From the NCBI RefSeq assembly GCF_013256425.1, contig NZ_CP053904.1, forward strand, positions 1,550,001 to 1,614,000: a stretch of 64,000 nucleotides of DNA, read 5' to 3'. How positions within the stretch are numbered: the stretch's first letter is position 1; each line of letters begins with the position of its first letter. The DNA is from Hymenobacter sp. BRD67. Lineage in GTDB: Bacteria > Bacteroidota > Bacteroidia > Cytophagales > Hymenobacteraceae. The translations under genes and the position numbers were made by a program. Shown here one piece after another: positions 1 to 9,066 of this stretch. Under the pieces are notes generated by a model. That model worked only from the letters and a program-made list of their open reading frames with translations, had not been told where the DNA came from and searched no databases.

Positions 1-1168
1 CGGAGAAAGTAGGCGCGGGCCTGCCACTCTGGCTGCCCAAGGGTACAGCCCTGCGTGAGCGCTTGGAGCAATTTCTGCGTAAGGCACAGGTAAAAGCTGG
101 TTATCAGCCGGTAGTGACGCCGCATATAGGTTCCAAGGAGTTGTACGTTACCAGCGGCCACTACGAGAAATATGGGGCCGACTCGTTTCAACCCATCAAG
201 ACGCCCAACCCCGGCGAGGAGTTCTTCCTCAAGCCCATGAACTGCCCGCATCACTGCGAAATCTACCGCACCAAGCCGCGCTCGTACCGCGACCTGCCAG
301 TGCGTCTGGCCGAGTTTGGCACGGTGTACCGTTATGAGCAGTCGGGCGAGCTGCACGGCCTTACCCGCGTACGTGGCTTCACGCAGGACGATGCGCACAT
401 CTTCTGCCGTCCCGACCAGGTAATTGACGAGTTTAAGAAAGTGATTGACCTGGTGCTTTATGTGTTTAAAGCTTTAGGTTTTAGTGAGTTCACCGCGCAG
501 ATTTCGTTGCGCGACCCGGCAAACAAGACCAAGTATATCGGCTCTGATGAAAACTGGGCTATTTCCGAGCAGGCCATCATTCAGGCCGCCGCTGAGAAAG
601 GCCTGACTACCGTCACCGAGCTGGGCGAGGCGGCCTTCTATGGCCCCAAGCTCGACTTTATGGTGCGCGACGCGCTGGGCCGCCGCTGGCAGCTGGGTAC
701 GGTGCAGGTCGACTACAACCTGCCCGAGCGCTTCGACCTCGAATACGTGGCCCCGACAATACCAAGCAGCGCCCCGTGATGATTCACCGGGCGCCGTTTG
801 GCTCGCTGGAGCGCTTTGTAGCCGTACTGATTGAGCATACGGCCGGTAATTTTCCGCTCTGGCTCTCGCCCGAGCAGTTTACGGTATTGCCCATCTCCGA
901 TAAGTTTGCCGACTATGCTTACGAAGTCAAAGCCCGTCTCGAAGCCGCCGACCTGCGCGGTACCGTAGATGCGCGCGACGAGCGCATTGGCCGTAAAATC
1001 CGGGATGCCGAAATGGCTAAAACGCCTTATTTGCTGATTGTGGGCGAAAAAGAAGCTCAGGACAATATCATCAGTGTGCGCCGCCACGGCGAAGGTGATA
1101 TCGGCTCCATGCCCATCGATGGCTTCATCAAAAGCGTGAATACCCAGGTGGCCGAAGCGATGGGCTGA
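1..1168 (+). CDS. thrS: Threonine-tRNA ligase, 5' end outside window, one frame break
   Basis: Class II aminoacyl-tRNA synthetase that charges tRNA-Thr in the cytoplasm. The reading frame is open from position 3, so the N-terminal TGS and editing domains lie upstream of the window. Visible parts are the catalytic core with the zinc-binding motif NCPHHC, motif 2 ([16 protein letters not shown]) and motif 3 ([13 protein letters not shown]), then the anticodon-binding domain from about 860 to the stop. The frame breaks at 749-754: upstream reads LEYV, and one added G lets it continue [14 protein letters not shown]. An essential gene cannot be truncated here, so a sequencing deletion is the likely cause. 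The infC operon follows on the same strand, as in many bacteria. Identity is certain. Confidence 0.97.
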
Positions 1169-1171
1169 TTT

Positions 1172-1259
1172 TTAACGGGTAGTAGTCAGGTAGTAAGGCG
1201 TAGCGCCAGGCCGGCGCCGGCCAGCTATTACACATTACTGATTGACTATTACCCGTTAA
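1172..1259. repeat. Heptad-type imperfect palindrome A (thrS-infC)
   Basis: Arm 1 (1172-1203) and arm 2 (1226-1259) are inverted copies: arm 1 begins TTAACGGGTAGTAGTCA and the reverse complement of arm 2 begins TTAACGGGTAATAGTCA. Both arms contain degenerate repeats of a GTAATAN-like word at 7-8 nt spacing. The centre is GC-rich with a GGCCGGCGCCGGCC palindrome. One of eight such elements in the window. It lies upstream of the infC promoter. Confidence 0.7.
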
Positions 1260-1273
1260 TTTTTACTTTCATT

Positions 1274-1303
1274 TTGATTTGCCAGTAAAAAGTCGGATAT
1301 TTG
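1274..1303 (+). promoter_or_regulatory. Bacteroidetes-type promoter of infC-rpmI-rplT
   Basis: A TTTG whose TTG is at 1274-1276 is followed by 19 nt and GATATTTG (1296-1303). This matches the Bacteroidetes sigma consensus TTG-N19/20-TAnnTTTG except for one base. It sits about 80 nt upstream of the infC start. Inferred from pattern only. Confidence 0.6.
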
Positions 1304-1384
1304 CCCCCCGAACGATTGGGCTAGCGCCTGCTCGTTGCGCCTTTAAAATATTCCCCGCCACATTTTAGCAGGAGGACTTTCGCC

Positions 1385-2041
1385 ATAGCTACCCCGAATC
1401 GTCGGTACGTGCCCCGCCAGCAGGTGGAGGAACCGTTCAAAATCAACCAGAAAATCACCGCCCGCGAGGTTCGCCTGGTGGGGGATAACGTCGAGCAGGG
1501 TGTTTACCCCACCGACCAGGCCCGTAAGATGGCCCAGGACCAGAATCTGGACCTGGTGGAGATTTCGCCTACTGCCGTGCCGCCCGTATGCCGCGTCATC
1601 GACTACTCCAAATTCAAGTACGAGCAGAAGAAGAAGACCCGCGAGCTGAAGGCCAAGCAAACCAAGGTAGTTCTGAAGGAAATCCGCTTTGGACCGAATA
1701 CCGACGACCACGACTTCGATTTCAAGCTCAAGCATGCGCAGGAGTTTCTGAAAGAGGGCGCCAAGATTAAAGCCTACGTGCACTTCGTGGGCCGAAGCAT
1801 CGTCTTCAAAGAGCGCGGTGAAATATTGCTTCTCAAGTTTGCGCAGGCCCTTGAAGAGCTGGCCAAAGTAGAGCAGCTGCCCAAGCTCGAAGGCAAGCGC
1901 ATGTTTCTTTACCTGGCTCCGAAGGCCGCCGTCGTTGTGAAGGCTGCTCCCAAGCCCGTTGCTGCGCCCGATAAGGACAAAGCTGCCAAAGCGCCAAAGG
2001 ACGCTAAACCCGCCCAGGAGCCTGCCGCAGCTACCGAATAG
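1385..2041 (+). CDS. infC: Translation initiation factor IF-3, probable AUA start
   Basis: IF-3 binds the 30S subunit, prevents premature 50S joining and proofreads start-codon choice. The sequence has the N-terminal domain ([14 protein letters not shown], linker rich in K) and C-terminal domain, then a low-complexity Ala/Lys/Pro tail of about 35 residues. The first ATG/GTG/TTG codon in frame is GTG at 1409, which has no ribosome binding site. A strong AGGAGG (1370-1375) lies 9 nt before an in-frame ATA at 1385, giving [13 protein letters not shown]. Non-AUG starts (AUU, AUC, AUA) are the known hallmark of infC autoregulation, so I prefer 1385. It heads the conserved infC-rpmI-rplT operon. 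Product certain; start inferred. Confidence 0.93.
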   Translation: MATPNRRYVPRQQVEEPFKINQKITAREVRLVGDNVEQGVYPTDQARKMAQDQNLDLVEISPTAVPPVCRVIDYSKFKYEQKKKTRELKAKQTKVVLKEIRFGPNTDDHDFDFKLKHAQEFLKEGAKIKAYVHFVGRSIVFKERGEILLLKFAQALEELAKVEQLPKLEGKRMFLYLAPKAAVVVKAAPKPVAAPDKDKAAKAPKDAKPAQEPAAATE

Positions 2042-2128
2042 CTTAACCCCGTTTGTTGATGGCTGCCGTTGCCGGGCGATTAACCCGTTCAGCGTCAGTA
2101 CCTAACAATCAATAATCAACCACCACTC

Positions 2129-2323
2129 ATGCCCAAAGTAAAAACCAAGTCGGGTGCCAAAAAGCGTTTCAAGCTGACCGGTACCGGCAAAGTGAAGCGT
2201 AAGCACGCTTTCAAGTCGCACATTCTTACCAAGAAGAGCACCAAGCGTAAGCGCGCCCTCACCCACAGCGGCCTAGTTAGCTCAGCCGATATGAACCGGG
2301 TGAATCAGATGCTTAATATCTAA
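2129..2323 (+). CDS. rpmI: 50S ribosomal protein L35 (bL35)
   Basis: 64 residues, very basic, starting [20 protein letters not shown], which is the diagnostic bL35 N-terminus. It is a structural component of the large ribosomal subunit. Length is normal for the family. It lies 87 nt after infC and 77 nt before rplT and is presumably cotranscribed with both. No frame break. Confidence 0.98.
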   Translation: MPKVKTKSGAKKRFKLTGTGKVKRKHAFKSHILTKKSTKRKRALTHSGLVSSADMNRVNQMLNI

Positions 2324-2400
2324 TACAATCACCAGGCTTCCGGCTGAAACAGCAAGTTTCTGAAGCACTAAAGCGCCGGCTGCCAAAAACAACTTAGGTT

Positions 2401-2745
2401 ATGCCAAGGAGTGTAAACCACGTGGCCTCGCGCCACCGTCGTAAGAAAGTAATGCGGCTTGCCAAAGGCTATTATGGCCGCCGCAAGAACGTCTGGACCG
2501 TTGCCAAAAACGCCGTAGAAAAGGGCCTGCTCTATGCCTACCGCGACCGCAAGGTGAAGAAGCGGGAGTTCCGCGCCCTCTGGATTCAGCGTATCAACGC
2601 TGGGGCCCGTGAGCATGGCCTTTCGTATTCGCAACTGATGGGTGGCCTGAAGAAGGCTGGCATCGAGCTAAACCGTAAAGTGCTCGCCGACCTCGCCCTG
2701 AACCATCCCGCGGCTTTCGCGGGCATCGTTGAGAAAGTGAAGTAA
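2401..2745 (+). CDS. rplT: 50S ribosomal protein L20 (bL20)
   Basis: 114 residues with the bL20 signature ([20 protein letters not shown] and [11 protein letters not shown]). L20 binds 23S rRNA early in 50S assembly and in other phyla also represses this operon by binding its mRNA. I did not identify a clear L20 leader here. Third gene of infC-rpmI-rplT. A strong hairpin terminator follows at 2793-2828. Confidence 0.98.
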   Translation: MPRSVNHVASRHRRKKVMRLAKGYYGRRKNVWTVAKNAVEKGLLYAYRDRKVKKREFRALWIQRINAGAREHGLSYSQLMGGLKKAGIELNRKVLADLALNHPAAFAGIVEKVK

Positions 2746-2792
2746 TGCGGGCGGGGCTTCTTCCGCAGCCTTTGTCTTTCGACTGAATCTGA

Positions 2793-2828
2793 AAAGCGCT
2801 TGCCCCCGGTAGAGGAGGCAAGCGCTTT
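2793..2828 (+). terminator. Terminator after rplT
   Basis: Perfect 12-bp stem, AAAGCGCTTGCC (2793-2804) pairing with GGCAAGCGCTTT (2817-2828), loop of 12 nt, weak T content afterwards. A second small hairpin (GGAGCCTG/CAGGCTCC, 2910-2928) lies between it and the tRNA gene. Both may also end transcription from the minus-strand tRNA. Confidence 0.7.
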
Positions 2829-2981
2829 GTCATTTCCGGCAGCACTACCAGCACTGGGAAGGGGCCGCTTCTCAAGGACTTATCCAGGAAAATACTGGCT
2901 ATGTTACCTGGAGCCTGCTGCAGGCTCCGGGGCATAAGTAAAATGCCGCTCCAACGAGGTTGGAACGGCACCTAGCTAAAG

Positions 2982-3055
2982 TAGCGGGGACGAGAGTTGA
3001 ACTCGTGACCTCAGGGTTATGAATCCTGTGCTCTAACCAACTGAGCTACCCCGCC
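2982..3055 (-). tRNA. tRNA-Met (CAU)
   Basis: 74 nt on the minus strand that folds into a complete cloverleaf: acceptor stem of 7 bp starting GGCGGGG, D stem GCTC/GAGC, anticodon loop TTCATAA with CAU, T arm ACGAG-TTCAACT-CTCGT, discriminator A. The CCA end is not encoded. The A-C mismatch closing the anticodon stem occurs in related elongator tRNA-Met genes. An isoleucine tRNA with lysidine-modified CAU is the alternative, but the body resembles elongator Met. Confidence 0.93.
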
Positions 3056-3074
3056 AGTTGGTGATTTGGGAGTG

Positions 3075-3104
3075 CAAAGGTAAGAAAAAAAAATAACCCC
3101 ACAA
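3075..3104 (-). promoter_or_regulatory. Promoter of tRNA-Met
   Basis: On the minus strand TTG (3102-3104), 19 nt, then TACCTTTG (3075-3082), a full match to the Bacteroidetes housekeeping promoter. It ends 20 nt before the mature tRNA 5' end. Confidence 0.8.
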
Positions 3105-3186
3105 GCTCCGAGTTAAAAAATACTTGTTTTCCTGCCCGCAGAGCCACTTTACGTGGTTAGTGACGGGCGTCATTCATTATATAAAT

Positions 3187-3600
3187 ATGGCTATGCCCGC
3201 CACCAGCGCCAAGCGTCGCTTCGAGATGGAATACTCGATAAACGCCTCTCCCAAAATCCTTTTCCCTTACATTGCTTCGGCCTCGGGCCTGTCGCAATGG
3301 TTTTGCGACGATGTGCGCCTCGACCCCGACCACCGCCTGAATATGGTTTGGGACAAGCAAAGCCACTTTGCTGAGATTGCGGCGCAGCGGCCCGGGCGGA
3401 GCATCCGGTACGTATTTCTCGACGAGAAAAAATGCTCACTGCCCGATGCCAACTACCTCGATTTTACCCTGGAGTCGTCGCTTATCACCGATGAGGTATT
3501 TTTGCGCGTGACTGACTACTCCGACCACCTCGACGCTGAGGAGCAGCAGGAACTCTGGGAGGGCCTTGTGGGTAAGCTACGCGAGCAGGTAGGCGGCTAA
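3187..3600 (+). CDS. START-like (SRPBCC/AHSA1-type) domain protein
   Basis: 137 residues if started at ATG 3187; an upstream TTG at 3124 is open but adds a non-conserved leader. The body (KRRFEMEYSINASPKILFPY, then SGLSQWFCDDV and a C-terminal helix EEQQELWEGLVGKLREQV) fits the small START-like proteins found throughout Bacteroidetes, which form a helix-grip fold around a hydrophobic cavity. Ligand and role are unknown. It precedes the LptF/LptG permease gene by 88 nt on the same strand, a possible cotranscription. Confidence 0.75.
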   Translation: MAMPATSAKRRFEMEYSINASPKILFPYIASASGLSQWFCDDVRLDPDHRLNMVWDKQSHFAEIAAQRPGRSIRYVFLDEKKCSLPDANYLDFTLESSLITDEVFLRVTDYSDHLDAEEQQELWEGLVGKLREQVGG

Positions 3601-3688
3601 GCCGGTTTCTTGCCCCGCAAGGGCACCAGAAGCTCCGGAAGCTGCGTTAGACCCGCATAGCTCCGCACCTGCGCCGAAAATTGCCGTT

Positions 3689-5134
3689 GTGAAAAAACTA
3701 GATAAGCTTATTCTGAAGGCCTTTGCCGGGCCATTTTTGCTCACGTTTGCGGTAGTAGAATTTATTCTGCTCACGCATACGCTGCTGAAATACCTCGACG
3801 ATATCGTAGGCAAGGACCTGGGAACGGGGGTATTGCTCCAGCTGCTGTTTTTCTTCAGTGTGCTTATCGTACCCATCTCGCTGCCGCTGGCCGTGCTGCT
3901 GTCGTCGCTGATGACTTACGGCAGCCTCGGCGAGCACCACGAGCTGACGGCCATAAAGGCCTCGGGCGTAGCGCTTACCCGTATTCTGCGGCCGGTGTGG
4001 CTGGTGAGCATGGTGCTGGCGGTACTGGCCTTCTGGTTTAACGAGCGTATTGTGCCCAAGGCCAACCTGAAGGCCTACAGCTTGCTGTGGGATGTGCGTC
4101 AGAAAAAGCTGGCCCTCGATATCCGGCCCGGCGTGTTTTATAACGGAATTCCGGGCTATACTATTAAGGTAGATAAGAAAGTAGGGCCGGAGAAAGATAT
4201 ATTAATGGGTATAATGATATATGACCATACCCAAAAATCTGGCAATGCTACGGTGATGCTGGCCGACTCGGGCCGCATGTTTACGCGTTTCGGCGGGCAG
4301 TACCTGGGCTTTGAGCTGTTTCGCGGCCATAGCTACATAGAGCAGCCCGATGCCCGCGACCGCTCGGCGGCCTCCTTTATCCGCGAAGGCTTTAAGCGGA
4401 ACATGATAACGTTTTCGCTGGCCTCTTTCAACCTCGACCGCACCAAGCAGGAGCTCTTCCAGACCAACCGCATGATGCTCAACATTCCGCAGCTCATTCA
4501 CGGCTCGGACTCCATTCAGCGTACGCTGAAGCGGGAGCGTAAATTGTTGCCTGCCCGGCTGGGCGGCTACTATACCTTTCTGCGCTTCGACTCTACCGGG
4601 CGGGCTCAAAACCGCAAGCTGGCCAGGCTTCAGGTGCCGGCTACCCGGCTGGGGCCGCTTACGGCGCAGCAGGTGGAGCAAGCCCTGAACCGGGCCCGCA
4701 ACGTAAACTCCTTTATTACCTCTACCTCGCAGCGACTCTACGAGGTAGCTCGCGACTCGGCGGAGTTCCGCATTGAGATTTACCGCAAGTACACCCAATC
4801 GACGGCCGTGCTGCTCATGTTTCTGATTGGGGCACCACTCGGGGCTATTATTAAAAAGGGCGGCCTGGGCGTACCGATTCTGGTTTCGATTCTTTTTTTC
4901 ATCGTCTTCTACGTTTTCGATACGATGGGGTCGAAGTACGGCCGCGACTTCGTGCTGCCGGTTGGGGTGGGTATGTGGTTGTCCAACAGTATCTTATTTC
5001 CCTTTGGTCTGTTCTTTCTTTATCAGGCCTATAACGATTCCGGGCTGCTGGAGATGGATTTCTGGCGTCGGCTGGCGCAGCGGCTGCCGCGCTTTCCGCG
5101 CCTGCGGCAGCTGGCCGCACCCGCGCGCAAGTAG
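3689..5134 (+). CDS. LptF/LptG (YjgP/YjgQ) family lipopolysaccharide export permease
   Basis: 481 residues from a GTG start (VKKLDKLILKAFAGPFLLTF). Hydrophobic segments near residues 12-35, 50-80 and 100-120, a large soluble middle part, and three more at about 370-455 match the six-helix plus periplasmic jellyroll plan of LptF/LptG. With LptB these proteins extract LPS from the inner membrane and pass it to LptC/LptA. Longer than proteobacterial LptF (about 365) because the periplasmic part is enlarged, which is usual in Bacteroidetes. No lptB lies in the window. Whether it is the F or G paralogue cannot be decided. Confidence 0.88.
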   Translation: MKKLDKLILKAFAGPFLLTFAVVEFILLTHTLLKYLDDIVGKDLGTGVLLQLLFFFSVLIVPISLPLAVLLSSLMTYGSLGEHHELTAIKASGVALTRILRPVWLVSMVLAVLAFWFNERIVPKANLKAYSLLWDVRQKKLALDIRPGVFYNGIPGYTIKVDKKVGPEKDILMGIMIYDHTQKSGNATVMLADSGRMFTRFGGQYLGFELFRGHSYIEQPDARDRSAASFIREGFKRNMITFSLASFNLDRTKQELFQTNRMMLNIPQLIHGSDSIQRTLKRERKLLPARLGGYYTFLRFDSTGRAQNRKLARLQVPATRLGPLTAQQVEQALNRARNVNSFITSTSQRLYEVARDSAEFRIEIYRKYTQSTAVLLMFLIGAPLGAIIKKGGLGVPILVSILFFIVFYVFDTMGSKYGRDFVLPVGVGMWLSNSILFPFGLFFLYQAYNDSGLLEMDFWRRLAQRLPRFPRLRQLAAPARK

Positions 5135-5137
5135 GGC

Positions 5138-5168
5138 TTGGAATTCGGAAAGAAAGGGCGTACCTTTG
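5138..5168 (+). promoter_or_regulatory. Promoter of rpsO
   Basis: TTG (5138-5140), 20 nt, TACCTTTG (5161-5168): exact Bacteroidetes consensus. It begins right after the stop codon of the upstream permease gene and lies about 70 nt before the rpsO start. Confidence 0.85.
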
Positions 5169-5240
5169 CACCCGCCCCGAGGTGCGGGGTACGCATTTTC
5201 TCTTATCATTTAATCTAAGACGGGTTCTCCCTATCTGCCG

Positions 5241-5516
5241 ATGAAACTCTCGACCGAGGCCAAACAGGCCATTTTCGAAAAAAACAGCCTTCAGAAAGTA
5301 ACTACCGATACTGGTTCGGCCGAGTCGCAAATTGCGTTGTTCACGCACCGCATCACCCACCTGACGGAGCACCTGAAAGTTAACAAGAAAGACCACAGCA
5401 CCCGTCTGGGCCTGCTGAAGCTGGTAGGTAAGCGCCGCCGCATGCTGGATTACCTCCAGCACCGCGAAATCAACCGCTACCGTGCGATTATCAAAGAGTT
5501 GGGCATCCGCAAGTAA
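5241..5516 (+). CDS. rpsO: 30S ribosomal protein S15 (uS15)
   Basis: 91 residues, normal length. Contains [19 protein letters not shown] and [20 protein letters not shown], the rRNA-binding signature of S15. S15 nucleates the 30S platform on 16S rRNA. It has its own promoter and terminator and is followed by pnp, the same rpsO-pnp order as in E. coli. Confidence 0.98.
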   Translation: MKLSTEAKQAIFEKNSLQKVTTDTGSAESQIALFTHRITHLTEHLKVNKKDHSTRLGLLKLVGKRRRMLDYLQHREINRYRAIIKELGIRK

Positions 5517-5528
5517 GCCCGGCTACTA

Positions 5529-5571
5529 AGAGTAGGGAGCCTTCATGCGAGGGTTCCCTACTCTTTTTTTT
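5529..5571 (+). terminator. Rho-independent terminator after rpsO
   Basis: Stem AGAGTAGGGAGCC (5529-5541) with GGTTCCCTACTCT (5552-5564), 13 bp including one G-U, followed by a run of T to 5571. A textbook intrinsic terminator, which separates rpsO from pnp. Confidence 0.9.
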
Positions 5572-5583
5572 GCCCATTGTCTG

Positions 5584-5702
5584 TTTTAGACATGAGACGT
5601 TAGACAGCCGCTACAAGAAGACGTTGTTTTCTTCGGCGATGTTGAAGCGGGGTGCCCGTAATGCTTCTCATGTCTCGCGTCTTCAGTCCAAAGTCTAATT
5701 TA
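5584..5702. repeat. Heptad-type imperfect palindrome B (rpsO-pnp)
   Basis: Arm 1 (5584-5607) carries words ending in AGAC at about 7-nt spacing (TTTTAGAC, ATGAGAC, GTTAGAC). The reverse complement of arm 2 (5664-5702) carries the same kind of words (ATTAGAC, TTTGGAC, TGAAGAC, GCGAGAC). The 11-mer GAGACATGAGA in arm 2 recurs in part in arm 1. The loop of about 56 nt shows no gene. Confidence 0.6.
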
Positions 5703-5707
5703 CAGAA

Positions 5708-7846
5708 ATGCCCGCTCCCCACGCGATTACTAAAACCCTGGCGCTGCCCGACGGCCGCCAGATTTCAATTGAAACCGGCAAGCTGGCCAAATTCGCCGAT
5801 GGTGCCGTAGTGGTTCGCCTGGGCGATACCATGCTGCTGGCCACCGTAGTGTCGGCCCCGAGCCAGCGCGATGGCGTAGACTTCCTGCCGCTCTCGGTTG
5901 ACTATCAGGAAAAATTCGGCTCGGCCGGTAAGATTCCCGGCTCGTTTCAGCGCCGCGAAGGTCGCCTGAGCGACTACGAAATCCTCATTTGCCGCCTTGT
6001 GGACCGCATTCTGCGGCCAATGTTTCCCAAGGACTATCACTACGAGGTGCAGGTAATGATTACCCTCATCTCGGCTGATAAAGAAGTGCAGCCCGATGCC
6101 CTGGCCGCTCTGGCTGCTTCGGCTGCACTGTCGATTTCGGATATTCCGTTCGCCGGCCCGATTTCGGAGGTGCGCGTGGCCCGTATCGACGGTCAGTTCC
6201 AGATTAACCCCAAAACCAGCGACTTGGCTCGCGCCGATATGGACCTCATCGTAGGCGCCACCGGCGACTCGGTAGCCATGGTGGAAGGCGAAATGAACGA
6301 GGTAAGCGAGGAAGAGATGGTGGCCGCTATTGCCTTTGCTCACGAAGCCATTAAGGCGCAGGTGCAGCTGCAAAAAGACCTGGCTGCGGCCGTGGGCCGC
6401 ACGGCCGACTCGCCCACCCGCGAGTACCCGAAATACGAGGAGAACGAGGAGCTGAAAAAGCTTATTCAGCAAGGCATCTACCAGGGAGCTTACGACGTAG
6501 CCCGCTCGGGCAACACGAGCAAAGGCGGCCGCAAGGAAGGCTTCTCGCAAGTGAAAAAAGCTTTTCTGGAGCAGCTCGTAGCCGAGCAGCCCGAGCTGGA
6601 TATGAAGCAGTTCAGCCGCTACTACTCCTCGGCTGAGAAGAAGGCAATCCGCGACATGATGGTGAAGGAGCGCGTACGCCTCGACGGCCGTCAGCTCACT
6701 GAAATCCGGCCAATCTGGTCAGAAATCAATTACCTGCCGGGCGCGCACGGCTCGGCCATCTTCACGCGCGGTGAAACCCAGAGCCTGACCACAGCCACGC
6801 TGGGCACCAAGCTCGATGAGCAGATTGTGGACCAGCCCCTGACCAAGGGCTACTCGAAGTTTATGCTGCACTACAACTTTCCCGGTTTCTCGACCGGCGA
6901 AGTAAAGCCTAACCGGGGGGCCGGCCGCCGCGAAATCGGCCACGGCAACTTGGCTGCCCGCTCGCTGAAGCGCGTATTGCCGCCCGATGAGGAGAACCCC
7001 TATACTATCCGCATTGTGTCGGACATTCTGGAGTCGAATGGCTCCAGCTCGATGGCTACCGTATGCGCCGGCTCGCTGGCCCTGATGGATGCCGGCGTGA
7101 AGGTGCGGGCTGCCGTAGCCGGCATCGCCATGGGCCTGGTGCAGGACAAGGAAACCGGCGAGTACGCCGTGCTTTCGGATATCCTGGGCGATGAGGACCA
7201 CCTTGGCGACATGGACTTTAAGGTAACCGGCACAGAGAAAGGCATCTGCGCCTGCCAGATGGATATCAAAATCCAGGGCCTGAGCAACGAGATTCTGACC
7301 GCCGCGCTGCACCAGGCGCGGGAAGGCCGCCTGCATATATTGGGCGAGATGGCCAAGACCATCGCTGCGCCGGCTGCTGAACTGAAGGCCCACACGCCGC
7401 GCTCGCACAAGATGTTGATTGACAAAGAGTTTATCGGCGCGGTAATCGGGCCGGGCGGTAAGGTTATTCAGCAGATTCAGAAGGATACGAACGCCACGGT
7501 AATCATTGAGGAGAAGGACGAGAAGGGCCACGTTAGCATCTACGCCTCCAACCAGACGGATATGCAGGGCGCCATCGACCGTATCCGGGCGATTGCCGCG
7601 CAGCCCGAAGTGGGTGAAACGTACAAAGGCAAGGTGCGCAGCATCCAGCCCTACGGCGCATTCGTGGAGATTATGCCGGGTAAGGATGGCCTGCTGCACA
7701 TTTCGGAAGTGACCCACGAGCGCATTGCCTCGCTCGAAGGCGTGCTCGAAGTGGGGCAGGAGATAGACGTCAAGCTGGTGGACATCGACAAGAAAACCGG
7801 CAAGTATCGCCTCTCGCGCAAAGTGCTGCTCGAAAAGCAGGCGTAA
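5708..7846 (+). CDS. pnp: Polyribonucleotide nucleotidyltransferase (PNPase)
   Basis: 712 residues, full length. Phosphorolytic 3'-5' exoribonuclease of the RNA degradosome. Domain order: RNase PH-like domain 1 (about 10-145), helical linker, RNase PH-like domain 2 (about 325-545) with the catalytic [19 protein letters not shown] region, KH domain (about 565-625, [16 protein letters not shown]) and S1 domain (about 638-708, [18 protein letters not shown]). Intact in this assembly. It follows rpsO and precedes the sigma factor gene. A 332-aa open frame on the opposite strand is only a shadow of it. Confidence 0.98.
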   Translation: MPAPHAITKTLALPDGRQISIETGKLAKFADGAVVVRLGDTMLLATVVSAPSQRDGVDFLPLSVDYQEKFGSAGKIPGSFQRREGRLSDYEILICRLVDRILRPMFPKDYHYEVQVMITLISADKEVQPDALAALAASAALSISDIPFAGPISEVRVARIDGQFQINPKTSDLARADMDLIVGATGDSVAMVEGEMNEVSEEEMVAAIAFAHEAIKAQVQLQKDLAAAVGRTADSPTREYPKYEENEELKKLIQQGIYQGAYDVARSGNTSKGGRKEGFSQVKKAFLEQLVAEQPELDMKQFSRYYSSAEKKAIRDMMVKERVRLDGRQLTEIRPIWSEINYLPGAHGSAIFTRGETQSLTTATLGTKLDEQIVDQPLTKGYSKFMLHYNFPGFSTGEVKPNRGAGRREIGHGNLAARSLKRVLPPDEENPYTIRIVSDILESNGSSSMATVCAGSLALMDAGVKVRAAVAGIAMGLVQDKETGEYAVLSDILGDEDHLGDMDFKVTGTEKGICACQMDIKIQGLSNEILTAALHQAREGRLHILGEMAKTIAAPAAELKAHTPRSHKMLIDKEFIGAVIGPGGKVIQQIQKDTNATVIIEEKDEKGHVSIYASNQTDMQGAIDRIRAIAAQPEVGETYKGKVRSIQPYGAFVEIMPGKDGLLHISEVTHERIASLEGVLEVGQEIDVKLVDIDKKTGKYRLSRKVLLEKQA

Positions 7847-7851
7847 TTTTT

Positions 7852-7945
7852 GAGTAAGCAGAAGTGGGGAGGTAGAAAGGATAAACGAAGGAGTTAGCTA
7901 TTAGCGCTTTGCCTTCCTCAGTCTGCTTCCTCACTTCATAAGCTC
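7852..7945. repeat. Heptad-type imperfect palindrome C (pnp-rpoD)
   Basis: Arm 1 (7852-7880) has GAAGTGGGGAGGTAGAAAGG; the reverse complement of arm 2 (7912-7945) has GAAGTGAGGAAGCAGACTGA. Purine-rich words repeat every 6-8 nt in both. Least regular of the eight elements, but the arms clearly match. Confidence 0.55.
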
Positions 7946-8074
7946 GCCCTCAAACGGCCTAAAAGAACTTTCGCTCGTATAGCATTGTTGTTTTCGGCTG
8001 AGTTGGTGAGCGGCTGGTCAGCCCATTATCTTCCGATTAACTCCCTTAGAATTACTTAGTTAGCGCCGTTACCG

Positions 8075-8938
8075 ATGAGACAGCTAAAAATCAGCAAGCA
8101 GATTACCAACCGCGAAAGCCAGTCGCTGGACAAATACCTCCAGGAGATTGGTAAAGTGGACCTGCTGACACCCGATGAGGAGGTGACGCTGGCGCAGCGC
8201 ATCCGCGACGGAGACCAGAAAGCACTTGAGAAGTTGACCAAGGCTAACCTGCGCTTTGTGGTGTCGGTAGCAAAACAATATCAGAACCAGGGCCTTAGCC
8301 TCGGTGACCTCATCAATGAGGGCAACCTCGGCCTTATTAAAGCAGCCAAGCGCTTTGACGAGACCCGGGGCTTTAAATTCATTTCGTACGCCGTTTGGTG
8401 GATTCGCCAGAGCATTCTGCAGGCCCTGGCCGAGCAGAGCCGCATTGTGCGCCTGCCGCTGAACCGGGTAGGCTCGCTGAACAAAATCAGCAAGTCGTTC
8501 TCCGAATTGGAGCAAAAGTTTGAGCGTGAGCCTTCGCCTGAGGAAATCGCTGAAGTTCTGGAGCTTACGACCTCCGAAGTGGTGGACACCCTGAAAATTT
8601 CGGGTCGCCACGTATCGGTAGATGCGCCGTTTGTGCAGGGCGAAGAAAACCGCTTGCTCGACGTGCTCGAAAACGAGGACGAAGAGACGCCCGACTCGGG
8701 CCTGATGAACGACTCGCTGCGCAAGGAAGTGCAGCGGGCGCTCTCGACGCTCACCAAGCGCGAAGCCGACGTAATTACCCTCTATTTCGGGTTGAACGGC
8801 GAAGCGGCCCTGACCCTGGAAGAAATCGGCGAAAAGTTTAACCTGACCCGTGAGCGGGTGCGTCAGATAAAGGAAAAAGCCATTCGCCGCCTGCGCCACA
8901 CCTCGCGCTCGAAGGCGCTGAAGCCTTACCTGGGCTAA
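8075..8938 (+). CDS. rpoD: Primary RNA polymerase sigma factor, RpoD/SigA type
   Basis: 287 residues. Region 1.2 ([20 protein letters not shown]), region 2 ([20 protein letters not shown], then [16 protein letters not shown] for -10 recognition and melting), region 3, and region 4 with the helix-turn-helix [20 protein letters not shown] near residues 247-268. Region 1.1 and the non-conserved insert of E. coli sigma-70 are absent, as in all Bacteroidetes primary sigma factors, which read the -33/-7 promoters seen in this window. The upstream gap (7946-8074) shows no convincing promoter. A terminator follows. Confidence 0.97.
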   Translation: MRQLKISKQITNRESQSLDKYLQEIGKVDLLTPDEEVTLAQRIRDGDQKALEKLTKANLRFVVSVAKQYQNQGLSLGDLINEGNLGLIKAAKRFDETRGFKFISYAVWWIRQSILQALAEQSRIVRLPLNRVGSLNKISKSFSELEQKFEREPSPEEIAEVLELTTSEVVDTLKISGRHVSVDAPFVQGEENRLLDVLENEDEETPDSGLMNDSLRKEVQRALSTLTKREADVITLYFGLNGEAALTLEEIGEKFNLTRERVRQIKEKAIRRLRHTSRSKALKPYLG

Positions 8939-8961
8939 TTTCTACGTAAATTTGAGACGTT

Positions 8962-8991
8962 AAAACCCCGGCCGTGAGGTTGGGGTTTTTT
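8962..8991 (+). terminator. Terminator after rpoD
   Basis: AAAACCCC (8962-8969) pairs with GGGGTTTT (8982-8989), 12-nt loop, six T in a row at 8986-8991. Confidence 0.8.
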
Positions 8992-9066
8992 GTAGGGTAA
9001 GCTTTAGCTTGCCGTAGCAGCATACCTGGATTTACTAAAAACGGCACGCTGAAGCCTGCCTTACTC

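Noticed and set aside
2982..3055. tRNA-Ile with lysidine-modified CAU anticodon
   Set aside because: Body and anticodon-stem mismatch resemble elongator tRNA-Met of the phylum; a dedicated tRNA search could still confirm this.
6719..7717. 332-codon open frame on the minus strand within pnp
   Set aside because: Fully antisense to a conserved gene; arises from high third-position GC. No family resemblance and no start signals.
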